Assembly (NCBI RefSeq): GCF_000150955.2
Contig: NC_011673.1
Location: 697,394 to 761,393, forward strand
Direction: 5' to 3'
Origin: Phaeodactylum tricornutum CCAP 1055/1
Taxonomy: Eukaryota; Bacillariophyta; Bacillariophyceae; Surirellales; Neidiaceae
DNA length: 64,000 bases
A program made the position numbers and the translations under genes. This document shows, one piece after another, positions 30,244-39,978 of this stretch. The notes under the pieces were generated by a model. The model worked only from the letters and a program-made list of their open reading frames with translations. It was not told the DNA's origin and did not search any database. How positions within the stretch are numbered: position 1 is the first letter of the stretch; every line of letters begins with the position of its first letter.

Positions 30244-32923
30244 ATGTCGAGTCGTCGGGGAGCAGCGCAAGCACGGAACGCACTCCAGGGAACGAAAGGG
30301 TTGCCTCCGTCGCATCCGAAAGAGCAATCGGCGTCGCACCGTGCCTTTCTGATCCGTTCGTTGGAACGCAACGATGCCGAAACGGCCGCCCTCGTCGACT
30401 TGCACCAGACGCTTGTCCGTCTCCGCCAACGCATCGTCGACACGCGTCCGCACGGCGCCGCGTTCTTGCTCGCGCTCGGCCGTGGGACCCTCCGACTCGA
30501 TCCGTCCGGCAACGATCGTTTGGAACACGTCGCTCACGACGACGACAATCATCATCACGACTGGTTCGCCAATACATCTCCCACACTCCGACGACTCGGT
30601 GTGGAATTTTTATTGCGACGTAAACTGCGTCGGCAATTGTTGAATCGCTTGGCGCGTCGATTGAATCGCATCGCGCACGTCATGGACGGAGAAGACGTCG
30701 GGGTTCCCGCGTTGCCCAAGTACGGCGAACTCCGTTTGCACGTACAGGACGACGCCGTCGCCGCCCTCGTGGCGCACTGGGAACGTCAGGACCAGGCCAG
30801 AATCCGGATCCAAGCCGCCCGGGAAACCGCTACGAATCTATCGGAACGTAGTGTTGGCGCTCCGGCGCCGTTACCACAACAACAAGCGTGCGGGGGTGGC
30901 GCAAACGAAGCAGAACCAAGGGATGAACATCCCGTCAAGGTGGAAGATCCATCCGACACGAAGGAGACACCCGTGGACGCCACCGTTCCGACTCCGGCCG
31001 AACACGGTCCCTCCACTGCCGCCTCACCACACCCCGAAACGCACGCATCCATTACCCCCGCACCGCACGAGGCCGACCCTGTCCCCAGCGACACGGATCC
31101 GAGCGACGCGATGCAGCTGGATTACGAGGCCTTCCGCGACTACAAGGATGTCTACGACAAGGTTTGGAACGCGAATCCCGTCGGTAACCAGCCACCGGGT
31201 TTCGCCTACCTCGCCGCCGCGCAGCCCATTGACGAGGCCTCCTTCGGTGTCACGGCCGTGGCGGGCGTCAACGCGACCAACCGACACATGACCCTCAAGG
31301 AAAAACAGGCCGAGTTTATGCGCTGGCAAACCTCGCTGCTCGCGAAAATTCCGGATCAACCGACCTTTGCCGATTTGGGTTTGGACAATCGCGTTTTTTG
31401 TTGGGAACAACGTTATCAACAAGCCTGGCAAGAAGCCACCGAGGACAACAATCATACTAGTAGTGAGGGTGAGGACGCTCGTGATCCGCAACAGTCCCCT
31501 CAAAAAGTCAACGAAGCGACGGACAGTGGCTCGGCCAAGAAACTACGTGTCGTCAAGAAAGAGGACCACAGCGACGATGACGACGCTATGGAGGTCGAGT
31601 CGGATCCCGCCACCGACGAAAAGCAAGAAACCAAGAGCCCTACGAAAACGGTCGGCAAGGAAGACGCGAAATTGGAAACGCCCCAAAAGCCAGAAAGAAA
31701 GGAAGAAGAGGCCAAAGAACACGCGCGCAAAATTGTCAAGCCCATTTCGTTGGCTGCCGTACCTTCGTTCTACGATCAAGATCTCGAGCGCATCAAATGG
31801 GTCCACGCGGAGCTCATGTCCACGTCCATTCGGGATCACGCTCGTCAACGTATTCACGAAGTGACTAAGGAATACAACAACGGTACGCCGATCGGTGGAA
31901 AGTAAGCTTCTGGCACTTACTGTGACGTTTCGCTCACGTTGTCTGTTTACCTCTTTTGCAGCACTGCGCGTTTCCAACGAATTGCACGATCGTCGTCAAC
32001 GAGCGGAAAGTCAGTACCAAATGTTTGCGCACGAAAGCCGCAATCAACTCACCAAGATCAAGATCGAGTACCAGAACGACTTTGCCGTGTACAAGTCCCG
32101 TTACCTCCAGCGTCGTCGGGAGTTTGAGCAAAAGAAGCTGGCGCAATTGTTGCCGTCCAAGTGGGGTCGCAATCCGGAGGGAACGCACGCGACGCGGTTG
32201 TACACGGCTCGACCGAACGCGATCGCCAATCAGGTTGGCAGCTGCCTGGCGGATGTTGTGGACGCGGTCGATTTGGTGGCGCAGGGTAAACTGACCCTGA
32301 CCAAGTTTCAGGAACCCTTCAATCCGCCGCAGCCACCAAACATTCAGGGGGCGATCGATCCCAAGACGGGAGAGACAATCACGCAGCGCAACAAACGTGT
32401 CGAAGAAGGTTTGAAACAGGAAGTCAACACGTTGGCTCTCAAGTTGCGGAACAACGAGGAAGAGCGGCAAAAAGCCTGGCGTCGTATGCTAAAGACCAAG
32501 GCGGAATTCGACTTGCCCCACCAGGGCACCGGGAGCTCGCGTGCGCAGGTGCGGGTGGATTTGAACAATTACCACCAGGTAGCGCTGCCGCCGTTGCGTC
32601 AGAGTTCGACACAGAGCGTTCCGCAGGAAGTTGCCGCGCGCGTGGCCGTGCTGCCGTCGTACACCCCGGTACAGTCCCAGTACTACCCCATGGGTGGTGG
32701 GGACAACATGATGACAATGATGGAATCGTCAAAGTATTCCGCGGCGCGGGTGAAGGAACGTATTTCGGCCGACGGAACGGTGGCACCCGTGACGGAACCG
32801 AAACTGAACAAGGACGGTTTGTACCTGCGTCCGGCCGGACGGACCCGTAAGGGAATGGAATGGGATGCGGTCCGGGGTATTTGGGTACCGGCCAACAACA
32901 ATCCCGGAGGATACAATTATTAA
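30244..32923 (+). CDS. Unrecognised 866-aa protein with central conserved-looking block and coiled coil
   Basis: I do not recognise this protein. Two exons, join(30244..31882,31962..32923), fit best: the donor GTACGC at 31883 keeps the frame, while the more obvious GTAAGC at 31902 does not. The join yields an uninterrupted helix (KEYNN-ALRVSNELHDRRQ). The N-terminal ~190 residues are basic and helical. A Pro/Thr-rich acidic linker leads to a well-ordered block at about 290-390 (LDYEAFRDYKDVYDKVWNANP, then ADLGLDNRVFCWEQRY). A Lys/Glu-rich stretch (about 400-490) precedes a long helical region (about 500-760). The C-terminus ends with a compact motif, DGLYLRPAGRTRKGMEWDAV, followed by GIWVP. 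The strong charge and Lys-rich parts suggest a nuclear or chromatin-associated protein, but that is a guess. Confidence 0.75.
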
Positions 32924-33083
32924 AGGTCGGGTCGACTGGAACGGGGGGAACGGCGACAGTGGTTAGGGTAGTGGCAACGGTTTGCAATGGAACCGTTAAG
33001 TATGGTAATTTATGGAGTTTTACATTGGTACGTTGTTGTTACACGAAGAAGTGTGGTATTGTAGACGCAAAGAGTAACTATTT

Positions 33084-33974
33084 TTACAAACTGGCTTGCG
33101 GAGCCTGTGCACGGCTTTGGCGTTCCACTTTCCGGGACAGTTCGGCGACCCGTTCGCGGGGAACCGTGGGGGTACGATAAAGCCAGTGTCCCCCGTCGAC
33201 GACGAGTACATCACCAGTAACGTAGGGTGCCACGCACAGAAAGACAACAGCCTCCCCAATTTCCCAGGCGTGTCCCATGCGTCCGAGCGGAATCTGCGTC
33301 GCGACGGCGTTTTCCGTGTCGGGCGCGAGTTTGGTCGTCCCGGGCGTATTGGCAATGGGTCCGGGTGCGATGCCGACGACACGAATCCCGTCCATTCCCC
33401 ATTCCAGTGCCAAGCTCCGCGTCAAGGAGTCGACGGCCGACTTGGCGGCGGATGCGTGCGCTTGCCACCACGTGGCGCCGTACTGGAGTGTGGCGGATAG
33501 GTTGAGGACGAGTGCCGTCGGTTCGTTGGAGTCGCGGTCCCGTCGTCGCGACAACAACGGATACGCTGCGTGGCACATGTGAAAGGTCCCGAGTGCGTCA
33601 ATCGCCAGCACGGTAGCGAATCCTTTGGGCGACAGGTCCTTGGCGGCGGCGAGGAAGTTCCCGGCGGCGGCGTTGACGAGAATATCGAGTCGTCCGTACG
33701 TGGCGTCGACGTGGGCGACGGCGTCGCGGCAAACGGCGGGGTCCCGGACGTCGGTGACGTGGTAGGATACCGATACGGTGGGGGGTGTTTCGGTTTGGAG
33801 CAAGGCGCAGGCCTTTTGGAGAAAGGATTCCCGGCGGCCGCAGAGCACGACGCCGTGACAACCGTGCCGGAGTAACTGGCGGGCGATTTCGAATCCAATG
33901 CCGGAACCGCCGCCCGTGATCAACGCAATGCGGCCGGCGAGACAGTCCGGTTGGAAAGGAGACGGACGGGGCAT
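33084..33974 (-). CDS. DECR2: 2,4-dienoyl-CoA reductase, peroxisomal DECR2-like (SDR)
   Basis: A short-chain dehydrogenase/reductase of 296 aa, probably an NADPH-dependent reductase acting on 2,4-dienoyl-CoA during β-oxidation of polyunsaturated fatty acids. The Rossmann motif TGGGSGIG is at about residues 20-27, followed by NAAAGNFL. The family phrase FATVLAIDALGTFHMCH matches DECR2. The active-site segment is WWQAHASAAKSAVDSLTR: the SDR Tyr is absent and the Lys kept, as is normal for this subfamily. APGPIANTPG and VVDGGHWL complete the fold. The C-terminus is Ala-Ser-Leu, only loosely like a peroxisomal PTS1, so peroxisomal location is uncertain. The ATG is at 33974; no intron. Confidence 0.9.
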   Translation of the reverse strand: MPRPSPFQPDCLAGRIALITGGGSGIGFEIARQLLRHGCHGVVLCGRRESFLQKACALLQTETPPTVSVSYHVTDVRDPAVCRDAVAHVDATYGRLDILVNAAAGNFLAAAKDLSPKGFATVLAIDALGTFHMCHAAYPLLSRRRDRDSNEPTALVLNLSATLQYGATWWQAHASAAKSAVDSLTRSLALEWGMDGIRVVGIAPGPIANTPGTTKLAPDTENAVATQIPLGRMGHAWEIGEAVVFLCVAPYVTGDVLVVDGGHWLYRTPTVPRERVAELSRKVERQSRAQAPQASL

Positions 33975-34076
33975 GAGGAGGTCGACGTGAACGTGGTTGG
34001 TATGGATGGGCCCAAAAGGGTGGTGTGGCGACAGTGTGGAAGGATATGTTTTGGACTGGTGGTATCACTGGAAGGG

Positions 34077-34095
34077 TGACGTGACGTGACGTGAC
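34077..34095. promoter_or_regulatory. Tandem TGACGT array, possible CO2/cAMP-response element cluster
   Basis: TGACGT starts at 34077, 34082 and 34087 as overlapping 5-bp repeats, about 105-120 bp upstream of the DECR2-like start. TGACGT is the core reported for CO2/cAMP-responsive elements of a diatom carbonic anhydrase promoter, bound by bZIP factors. It could also be a simple pentanucleotide repeat. Confidence 0.4.
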
Positions 34096-34340
34096 ACGGG
34101 ACATGGCCGACTTGTGTGTGTGTGCGCGAGTATCTGAGTGTGTGTACGTACATACGGGGGGGGAAACCAATAGAGGGACGGGCCCGGGCCGGACTCTGAC
34201 GATTGCGACCGTGTGTGTCCGACACGATACGGAGATAAGGAGGTGACATATCCGGAGACACATGGTGATAGCTTCGTTGGAAGAATCGACAGTGTCGTAT
34301 TACGTAGATTGGACTCCGAGCCACACTGTGTGTCGTACTC

Positions 34341-34347
34341 TATAAAT
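34341..34347 (+). promoter_or_regulatory. Possible TATA box of the MFS gene
   Basis: TATAAAT on the plus strand, about 380 bp upstream of the ATG at 34723. Sequence match only. Confidence 0.25.
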
Positions 34348-34722
34348 CGAAACGAAACAGAGTTCGCGCCATGGTGTGTCACTTGTCACGGTCGTGTCGG
34401 TCGTACCATGGCGTCCACGCCTGGTGGGGTGGGTGGGTAGGCGGGCGTTCCTTTCCGCCGAGTTAGTACCGAAACACGCCTGGGAAAAAGGGGTTCGTGA
34501 ATGTAGAGGACCGACCCACCACCCCCACCGTGGTCGAGAGGTCCGTGCGAGTGAACGTTGCGCGACCGTGCCAGTCTCTCGAAGTGGTGGGCAACCGGAA
34601 ACGCGAGAAAGGGGCAGGCGATATTGGTTAGACGCTATCAATCTACCAAAGGACTATTCAATCTATCAAACCAATTACCTACCCGGCTATCTAACAATCT
34701 TCCCATCGATCTAGCAATCGCC

Positions 34723-36541
34723 ATGCCCACCACGGAACGGAGAGGTAGCGCGGTGGCGGCAGCCGCCGCTGCCGCGCTCCAACTCTTGCCGGAACCTCTC
34801 ACCAATCACGGAGTCAAACGGATACGAAAGGAAGTACAGTTGGTGAGCAAAAAGACCGGGACACCCACCGCGCGCGACGCCAACCACCACAACAATAGTA
34901 ACAACAACAACCACAACGCGGCGTACGGGTCCATCCACACCGCGCCACACGCCAAGGGGACGCCGCCCGCCGCGTCCTCCAAATTCGGACCCTCCTACGA
35001 ACGCAGCGACGAGGATTACACGGCGGAAGACGATGAACTGCACTTGACCTATATGCAGCTCCTGCGCAAAAATCGTCCCTTCCGACTCTACCTTGCCTCT
35101 TACGTTGCCAATCACGTCGGCGAGTGGTTGACCTACCTCGCCAGTATCTCCGCCATTGAAGCCATACAACTCGCTGCCGGATCCACCCACACCTCACGCA
35201 CCGCCGTCAGTGCCCTCATTATCGTACGGCTCACTCCCAATATTCTCCTCAGTCCCTTTGGCGGAGTACTCGCGGATGGATTGGATCGCCGACAGAGTAT
35301 GATTCGTTTGGATGTCGCTGGCGCGTTGGTCGCCTTGGTATTTTTACTAGCCATGCATCGACATTCAATCGCCCTCATCTACATCGCGACCTTTCTGCAA
35401 GAATGCGTCGCCGGACTCTACGAACCATCACGCTCCGCCATTATTCCGCAACTGGTTCCGGAAGAGAATCATCTCAAACTCGCCACTACCTTGGCCGGGT
35501 TGGCCTACGCCGCCGTTGCGGCCTTTGGGAGTGCCGCCGGTGGCTTTTTGGTTGCCCTCGTTGGTATTCGAGTCTGCTACGGTACGTACCTACCTATTCC
35601 GTGGCGTGAGGTGTGTCCGTAGGGAACCATAGGACCTCACCCGTGTTGTTGTTGTGTGCCGTTGCGGTTCTTGTTGTTGTTGTTGGATTTTGTCAGTCAT
35701 TGACAGTGCCACCTACATGCTCAGTGCCTATCTAATGGCCTTGGTGGGAGGCAAATGGAACGTCTCCGTATCACCCTCGGTCTCACAACCCGCACAGTCT
35801 CCGTGGACTTTGGTCAAAAGCATGATTTGGGACGGCTACAAGTATCTCAAAGGCTCCGGTTTTGGAATTTTGATCTTTTGGAAGTTTTCATCAGCCCTGG
35901 GATACGGTGCCATGGACGTTTTGAACGTGTCCTTTTCCGAGCGAGGAAATTTGGGAAATCGCTCCACGCGCTTGGGTTTTTTGTTCGCCGCCGCCGGAAT
36001 CGGTTGCCTGGTGGGCCCGCTCGTGGCGGATCGCTACACCGACATGAATTGCCCCAAATCGTTGCAGTTGGCCTGTTTGTACTCGTTGCTGCTGTCGGCA
36101 GTCGGCACACTCTTGACCGGTTTGCCGAGTCCGTTTTGGATTCTGTGCGTCTGGTCGGCGGTCCGCTCCATGGGATCGTCCGTGCTGTGGATCAATTCGT
36201 CGCTTTTATTGCAAAAGTTTTCCCACGCCGAAATGCTCGGACGCGTTTCGGCCATGGAATACGCGCTGGCACTCTTCGCCGAAGCCTTGTCCGCCGTACT
36301 GGCCGGTGTTTTGCAGGACAATCTGAGTTGGACCGCCGAAGAAGTGAGTATCGGACTGGGCGCTTTTGGGGTGGTACTGAGCCTGGCTTGGGGCGTTTAC
36401 CACTTTCGCGGGGGCGGAGCGGCCTCGGCGGGCGGCTCCGGTCCCGACGAGAACGGCCAGATGGAGGCCCCGGAGGAACGGAACGAGGCCACATCCGAAC
36501 AGACCTGTTTAATGGAAAGCGGAAATGAATACGATATGTAA
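34723..36541 (+). CDS. Major facilitator superfamily transporter, MFS_3/EntS-like
   Basis: A polytopic membrane transporter of 567 aa, join(34723..35581,35697..36541). The 115-nt intron (GTACGT...TCAG) is rich in GTT repeats and splits a Val codon. The ~105-residue N-terminus is cytosolic and low-complexity, with Asn/His-rich stretches. About 12 hydrophobic helices follow, in two halves separated by a hydrophilic loop. Conserved MFS loop 2-3 signature GGVLADGLDRRQSM and the EPSRSAIIPQLVPE segment are typical of the MFS_3 (bacterial EntS/enterobactin exporter-like) group. The C-terminal tail is acidic and ends in DM. The substrate is unknown; bacterial relatives export siderophores or drugs. 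The family is mainly bacterial, which raises the possibility of ancient transfer, but an intron is present. Confidence 0.9.
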
Positions 36542-36638
36542 CACTACTGTTTGTATCACTTACTGCTCGAGTGGTCTATCTTTATACGGTAGCGAACAGG
36601 CGCATCTACTTAGAAGGGGATGCTAGTGGTTGGTTGGA

Positions 36639-36652
36639 GGGGGGGGGGGGGG
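36639..36652. repeat. Homopolymer run of 14 G
   Basis: Fourteen consecutive G in the 193-bp gap between convergent MFS and phosphate-carrier genes. Confidence 0.9.
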
Positions 36653-36656
36653 ACTC

Positions 36657-36722
36657 ATTTTCCACGCAAGGACTTTGGAGCATTCCTCCATTTTCCGAGC
36701 ACGGATTTTGGAGCATTCCTCG
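36657..36722. repeat. 33-bp tandem duplication (two units)
   Basis: Units at about 36657-36689 and 36690-36722 share the 15-mer tttggagcattcctc (36674 and 36707) and a similar attttcc start. It lies directly after the poly-G run, in the 3' gap between two convergent genes. Confidence 0.75.
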
Positions 36723-36734
36723 CGAGCAAACTGT

Positions 36735-38045
36735 TTACAATCCAGTAGCCGCAATTCCGCACAGCCGCTTGACAAAGTCGTAAATCAGGAGTTGCAACGT
36801 TACGATGATACCAACGTGCAGGAGCCGTGTTTTGATACCCACGAAGAATCCCTTGATACCGCGGTCGGTCCGTAAAATATCCCGGACAATGTCTTTCGTT
36901 CGCCGTTTCCCTTTGTGAGCATTGACGAGACTCAAAAGCATATCCCCCGGTTGGCTGCTGACGCAGGATAACAGACTGGCGACAAAGGCAGCAAACATTG
37001 GAACGGAAACTTTGACGGCGGAACTCATGACGACTCCGTTTTGTCGCATTGCCGCGTACGTGGACCGAGTGAGAAAATCGAACGAAACGTTTTTAGTCAC
37101 TGTGTACGGGACTTGCTTGTACACCATGGGCGTCATTCCTTTCCACAGACCTTCCACGCCTTCGTATTTGAGCATCTTCAGTCCACACTGAATCCAACCT
37201 TGTGGGGCAAAGGACGGCTCAGCCACCATGCGGATACGGACGGCCTCCATCGGACACAGCATGATGGAAGCGGCGAATCCTGAAACTGCAGCGCAGGTGG
37301 CAAACGCGAGGAGTTTGGAATTTAAAAAGGCGAAAGCCGCTGTAGTGGACGACGCACTGATCAAAGCCTTCCGGACCGGTGGTTTCAACACTTCGTACAC
37401 ACCGAACTTTACAGCCCCTTCCAACATGTACCCCCACGTCGTCGGTCCCAGTCCTGCTAGTAGCGCTCCCGCGCCGTCTTGTTCGACAATAGCTTTCGTC
37501 GCTTCGACGAAGGACTTCCGGTACAGCACAGGATCGACTTGCTTCCGTGTTTTGACCACATCCACCGGTACGGGGATGGCGTGAGAAGTGGCGGCACAAA
37601 TGCCACCGGAAAGGTAGTATCGCCATGCTCCAGGACCGGAGGCTACTACCAACCAGAAAAACGCTGCCGCTGCCGCGATGGATGACGCCCCAAACACTAC
37701 CTTGTCACCCGTAGTCATGCCGTCATGGGGTGGCTGTGAGGCATCACCCACTGTAAGATCGTGCCTAGGAATTAACACACTCTTCCAACGACGCACGTCC
37801 GTGTTCGATTCGTTATAGGAATCGGTAGTGGAAGTTCCGAAAGGGAAGCGTTGACCACTGCAACGCCGAAAGGATGCAGATTCAATGGCGTATCGAGGAG
37901 TGGGAACCAGCTGACGCGAAGGGTGGATCGGAACAGTTCGAAAGGCAGTTCGCGCCAAAGGTGCTGAGCGAAACGCGTTCGTAGTTGCTGTGATAGTAAC
38001 AGCAAATAAAAAAAGTGATCGCCCGAGTGATCTCGAAGATGTCAT
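36735..38045 (-). CDS. Mitochondrial-carrier-family phosphate carrier with plastid-type presequence
   Basis: A 436-aa SLC25-type carrier, closest in layout to the phosphate carrier PiC/SLC25A3. Three repeats carry the family motifs PVDVVKTRKQVDP (first), PMEAVRIRM (second) and a weakened PGDMLLSLV (third, basic residue lost, as the third PiC repeat also is). Other PiC-like phrases are LGPTTWGYMLEGAVKFGVYEV and KQVPYTVTKNVSFD. The N-terminus is a classical signal peptide (LFLFAVTITATTNA) cleaved before Phe25 (NAFRSAP), followed by an Arg/Ser/Thr-rich stretch. This is the heterokont bipartite plastid-targeting pattern rather than a mitochondrial one. The start is the ATG at 38045; the upstream frame to 38165 has no ATG. 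A role in phosphate supply across a plastid membrane is inferred. Confidence 0.9.
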   Translation of the reverse strand: MTSSRSLGRSLFLFAVTITATTNAFRSAPLARTAFRTVPIHPSRQLVPTPRYAIESASFRRCSGQRFPFGTSTTDSYNESNTDVRRWKSVLIPRHDLTVGDASQPPHDGMTTGDKVVFGASSIAAAAAFFWLVVASGPGAWRYYLSGGICAATSHAIPVPVDVVKTRKQVDPVLYRKSFVEATKAIVEQDGAGALLAGLGPTTWGYMLEGAVKFGVYEVLKPPVRKALISASSTTAAFAFLNSKLLAFATCAAVSGFAASIMLCPMEAVRIRMVAEPSFAPQGWIQCGLKMLKYEGVEGLWKGMTPMVYKQVPYTVTKNVSFDFLTRSTYAAMRQNGVVMSSAVKVSVPMFAAFVASLLSCVSSQPGDMLLSLVNAHKGKRRTKDIVRDILRTDRGIKGFFVGIKTRLLHVGIIVTLQLLIYDFVKRLCGIAATGL

Positions 38046-38502
38046 CTTCGACAGGACTATTTCTATCGTGGTGATAAGGTGATTCGTGTGGGAAAGCAGA
38101 AAGGAAAGCAAACGGATGGTGAGATCGTTTTCTGGTTGTCGGGGTCTCTTGGGGTAGCCGACCACACTAGAATGAGAGTGCAGCCAAGCGGACAGTGTAG
38201 GAAAAATTAACAGTAAGTTGCGTGAGCATAGACGAACGTGACTTCATCCTGTCCGACTTCCGGACATGGAAAATCAAAGTTCGGTGGCAATGCGGATGTC
38301 GCAAGAGTTCTACGGCAGTAGACTTCCCGGAGGATCGGAAGCAGTACCGAAATTGTCTGACGTCTTTCAATAAGACGATTTGATTGGCTTATCATATACA
38401 ATTTGCTATCCTCAGGATCAGAAACGATTGCACTTCAATACTATATCATTTATAATTTGGATTGGGTCCGAACGCGCTGATTGACATTTTACCAGCTGCC
38501 GT

Positions 38503-38519
38503 GACGTCGAATCGACGTC
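38503..38519. promoter_or_regulatory. Palindromic ACGTC element
   Basis: gacgtcgaatcgacgtc is a near-perfect inverted repeat preceded by T-G, giving a TGACGTCG half on one side. It lies 458 bp upstream of the phosphate-carrier ATG. bZIP proteins typically bind ACGT cores. Confidence 0.35.
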
Positions 38520-39114
38520 GTGACCGGATACCGGAACGTTGTCGAGACATACCTAGTTGAATTGTGTGACGGCATGCCGATGTCAAGATATCCGACCGAG
38601 GTTTCCTGTACCTCGCCATGGTGCAATCGCATCCGTCTTTGTGACGATACCCTGCGTCGTTCTGACGTTATGAACTACGAAGAATACACAACATGTCGGA
38701 ATTTCGTCATCAAAGTAGGAGAGCCGGTCGCATTCTCGTAACGAACGATCGACACGTCCCAAACAAACCGAACTTGATGATCAATATTTATTCTGACCAA
38801 AAAGTCAGTCCGAAGCCTATTTGATTCCGGCTGACTGTGGCAGGTGTCACGGCCTCGGCCTCTGCTCGCGTTCTGGTAGACGAGTGCATCCATATGCTTT
38901 TAGACTGGTAACCCAATTGACATCTTGCATAGCGTAAATTGTAACTACCTACCGTAGAAGAATGGCTGGACGAGGGACGCGGGGATTTAGCCCTCGCATT
39001 ATTGGGCCGGAAAGATGCCATACCCCTTAATTTTGTCGCTTTCCCTACCTGATGGCAACGTAATTTAGTGAACATTTGGCAGTCCTAGCTAAATAAGTAA
39101 TACATCGCTCCTGC

Positions 39115-39122
39115 TGACGTCA
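39115..39122. promoter_or_regulatory. Perfect CRE octamer TGACGTCA
   Basis: The full cAMP-response-element palindrome. It is about 1.07 kb upstream of the carrier gene and 250 bp beyond the end of the ubiquitin-like gene, so the regulated gene, if any, is unclear. An 8-mer palindrome is expected about once per 65 kb by chance. Confidence 0.25.
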
Positions 39123-39375
39123 AATATGCAAGGGACAGCACCTACTTGGAGTTCACTTCGCTGGTAGACCCTTACGTGTTTGGCGAAGACTGTATGCTAT
39201 GTGTGTGATATATTTTAAGCGGGTTTTTTTTTACATAGCGGCATTACCGAAAAGGTGTAGTGAAATACCAGGCTGTACAACAGTACCGGAAAGCCATGGA
39301 GAGCTATGCAGTACAACGGTAGTGACGAACAACACGTGTGCAGAAAATATGTGACCAAGCTCCTCTCGTTAGTTC

Positions 39376-39978
39376 TTAGGAAGTCCGATGACGCTTGGCA
39401 CGTCTTGCTCTGGATCCTGGTTGCTCTACAACTTCGACCTCACTATCTTCCCCATCGCTATCTGCTAAATCGACCACGTCCGAGTTCCCTTGTTGTCGTT
39501 GCGCTGGCTGGACTGCATCGTTTGGTCTCCGCCGGTCATCGCAAGCCACCTCCACATCGCCGCTGTGGCGATTCGAAAGCTGCTGAGGAGTGTAGCCGGG
39601 CTTAGAAGTATGGACGTGAATCACGTTGATCCCGAACTTTCCAACACCCAGTCGTTCTAGCGACCGTCCACCCGTTTTGAGTTCACGCCCCATATGAAAC
39701 AGACGTTGATCCTGTGGCTGGATCCGTCCCAATCTTGCCGACTGTGCGATAGCAGTTTTAAGGTCCTTGAGCGGTTGGTCGAGCGAAAATTGAAACTAAA
39801 CAAGTAATAGCAAAAGAAGGAAAAAGTCAGAGGAGATGAAATCCAACACACGAACACTGCTCTACGCTGACGCAGGATTCTACGGCAAATCGGTCCATAC
39901 CTCCTCGTTTTCCGCCGAACTTGACCGCAAGACTGTAACAGTAATTGTTCTGTCTTCCTTGCCGTCGTCGCCACTCAT
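39376..39978 (-). CDS. Small ubiquitin-like-domain protein with SUMO-interaction-like motifs
   Basis: Visible only after splicing: complement(join(39376..39795,39901..39978)), intron 39796..39900 of 105 nt (GTATGG...TTAG, phase 0), 165 aa. Exon 1 starts at an ATG (39978) and supplies the first β strand, RTITVTVLRSSS. Exon 2 continues FQFSLDQPLKDLKTAIAQSA, then IQPQDQRLFHMGRELKTGGRSL and VIHVHTSKPG, so residues about 10-95 form a complete ubiquitin-like fold: hairpin, helix, and the QRLFHMGREL strand that matches ubiquitin's QRLIFAGKQL. There is no C-terminal diglycine, so it is not conjugated. The tail (about 100-165) has VVDLADSDGED and VEVV, hydrophobic cores next to acidic residues as in SUMO-interacting motifs, and a basic RARRAKRHR, a likely nuclear signal. 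It is probably a nuclear adaptor. Confidence 0.84.

Larger units (their letters stand above)
33975..34722. other. Divergent intergenic region, DECR2 / MFS transporter
   Basis: About 750 bp between divergent starts. It contains a tandem TGACG array (34077-34095), a GT-rich microsatellite (about 34115-34150) and a TATAAAT at 34341. No gene is supported. Confidence 0.55.
38046..39375. other. Intergenic region upstream of the phosphate carrier
   Basis: About 1.33 kb, AT-rich, with short unsupported ORFs only. It contains a 17-bp near-perfect palindrome with two ACGTC cores (38503-38519) and a perfect TGACGTCA (39115-39122). Confidence 0.5.

Noticed and set aside
31902-31961. Donor GTAAGC at 31902 for the intron of the 866-aa protein
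   Set aside because: With the clear acceptor at 31961 it breaks the frame; GTACGC at 31883 keeps it.
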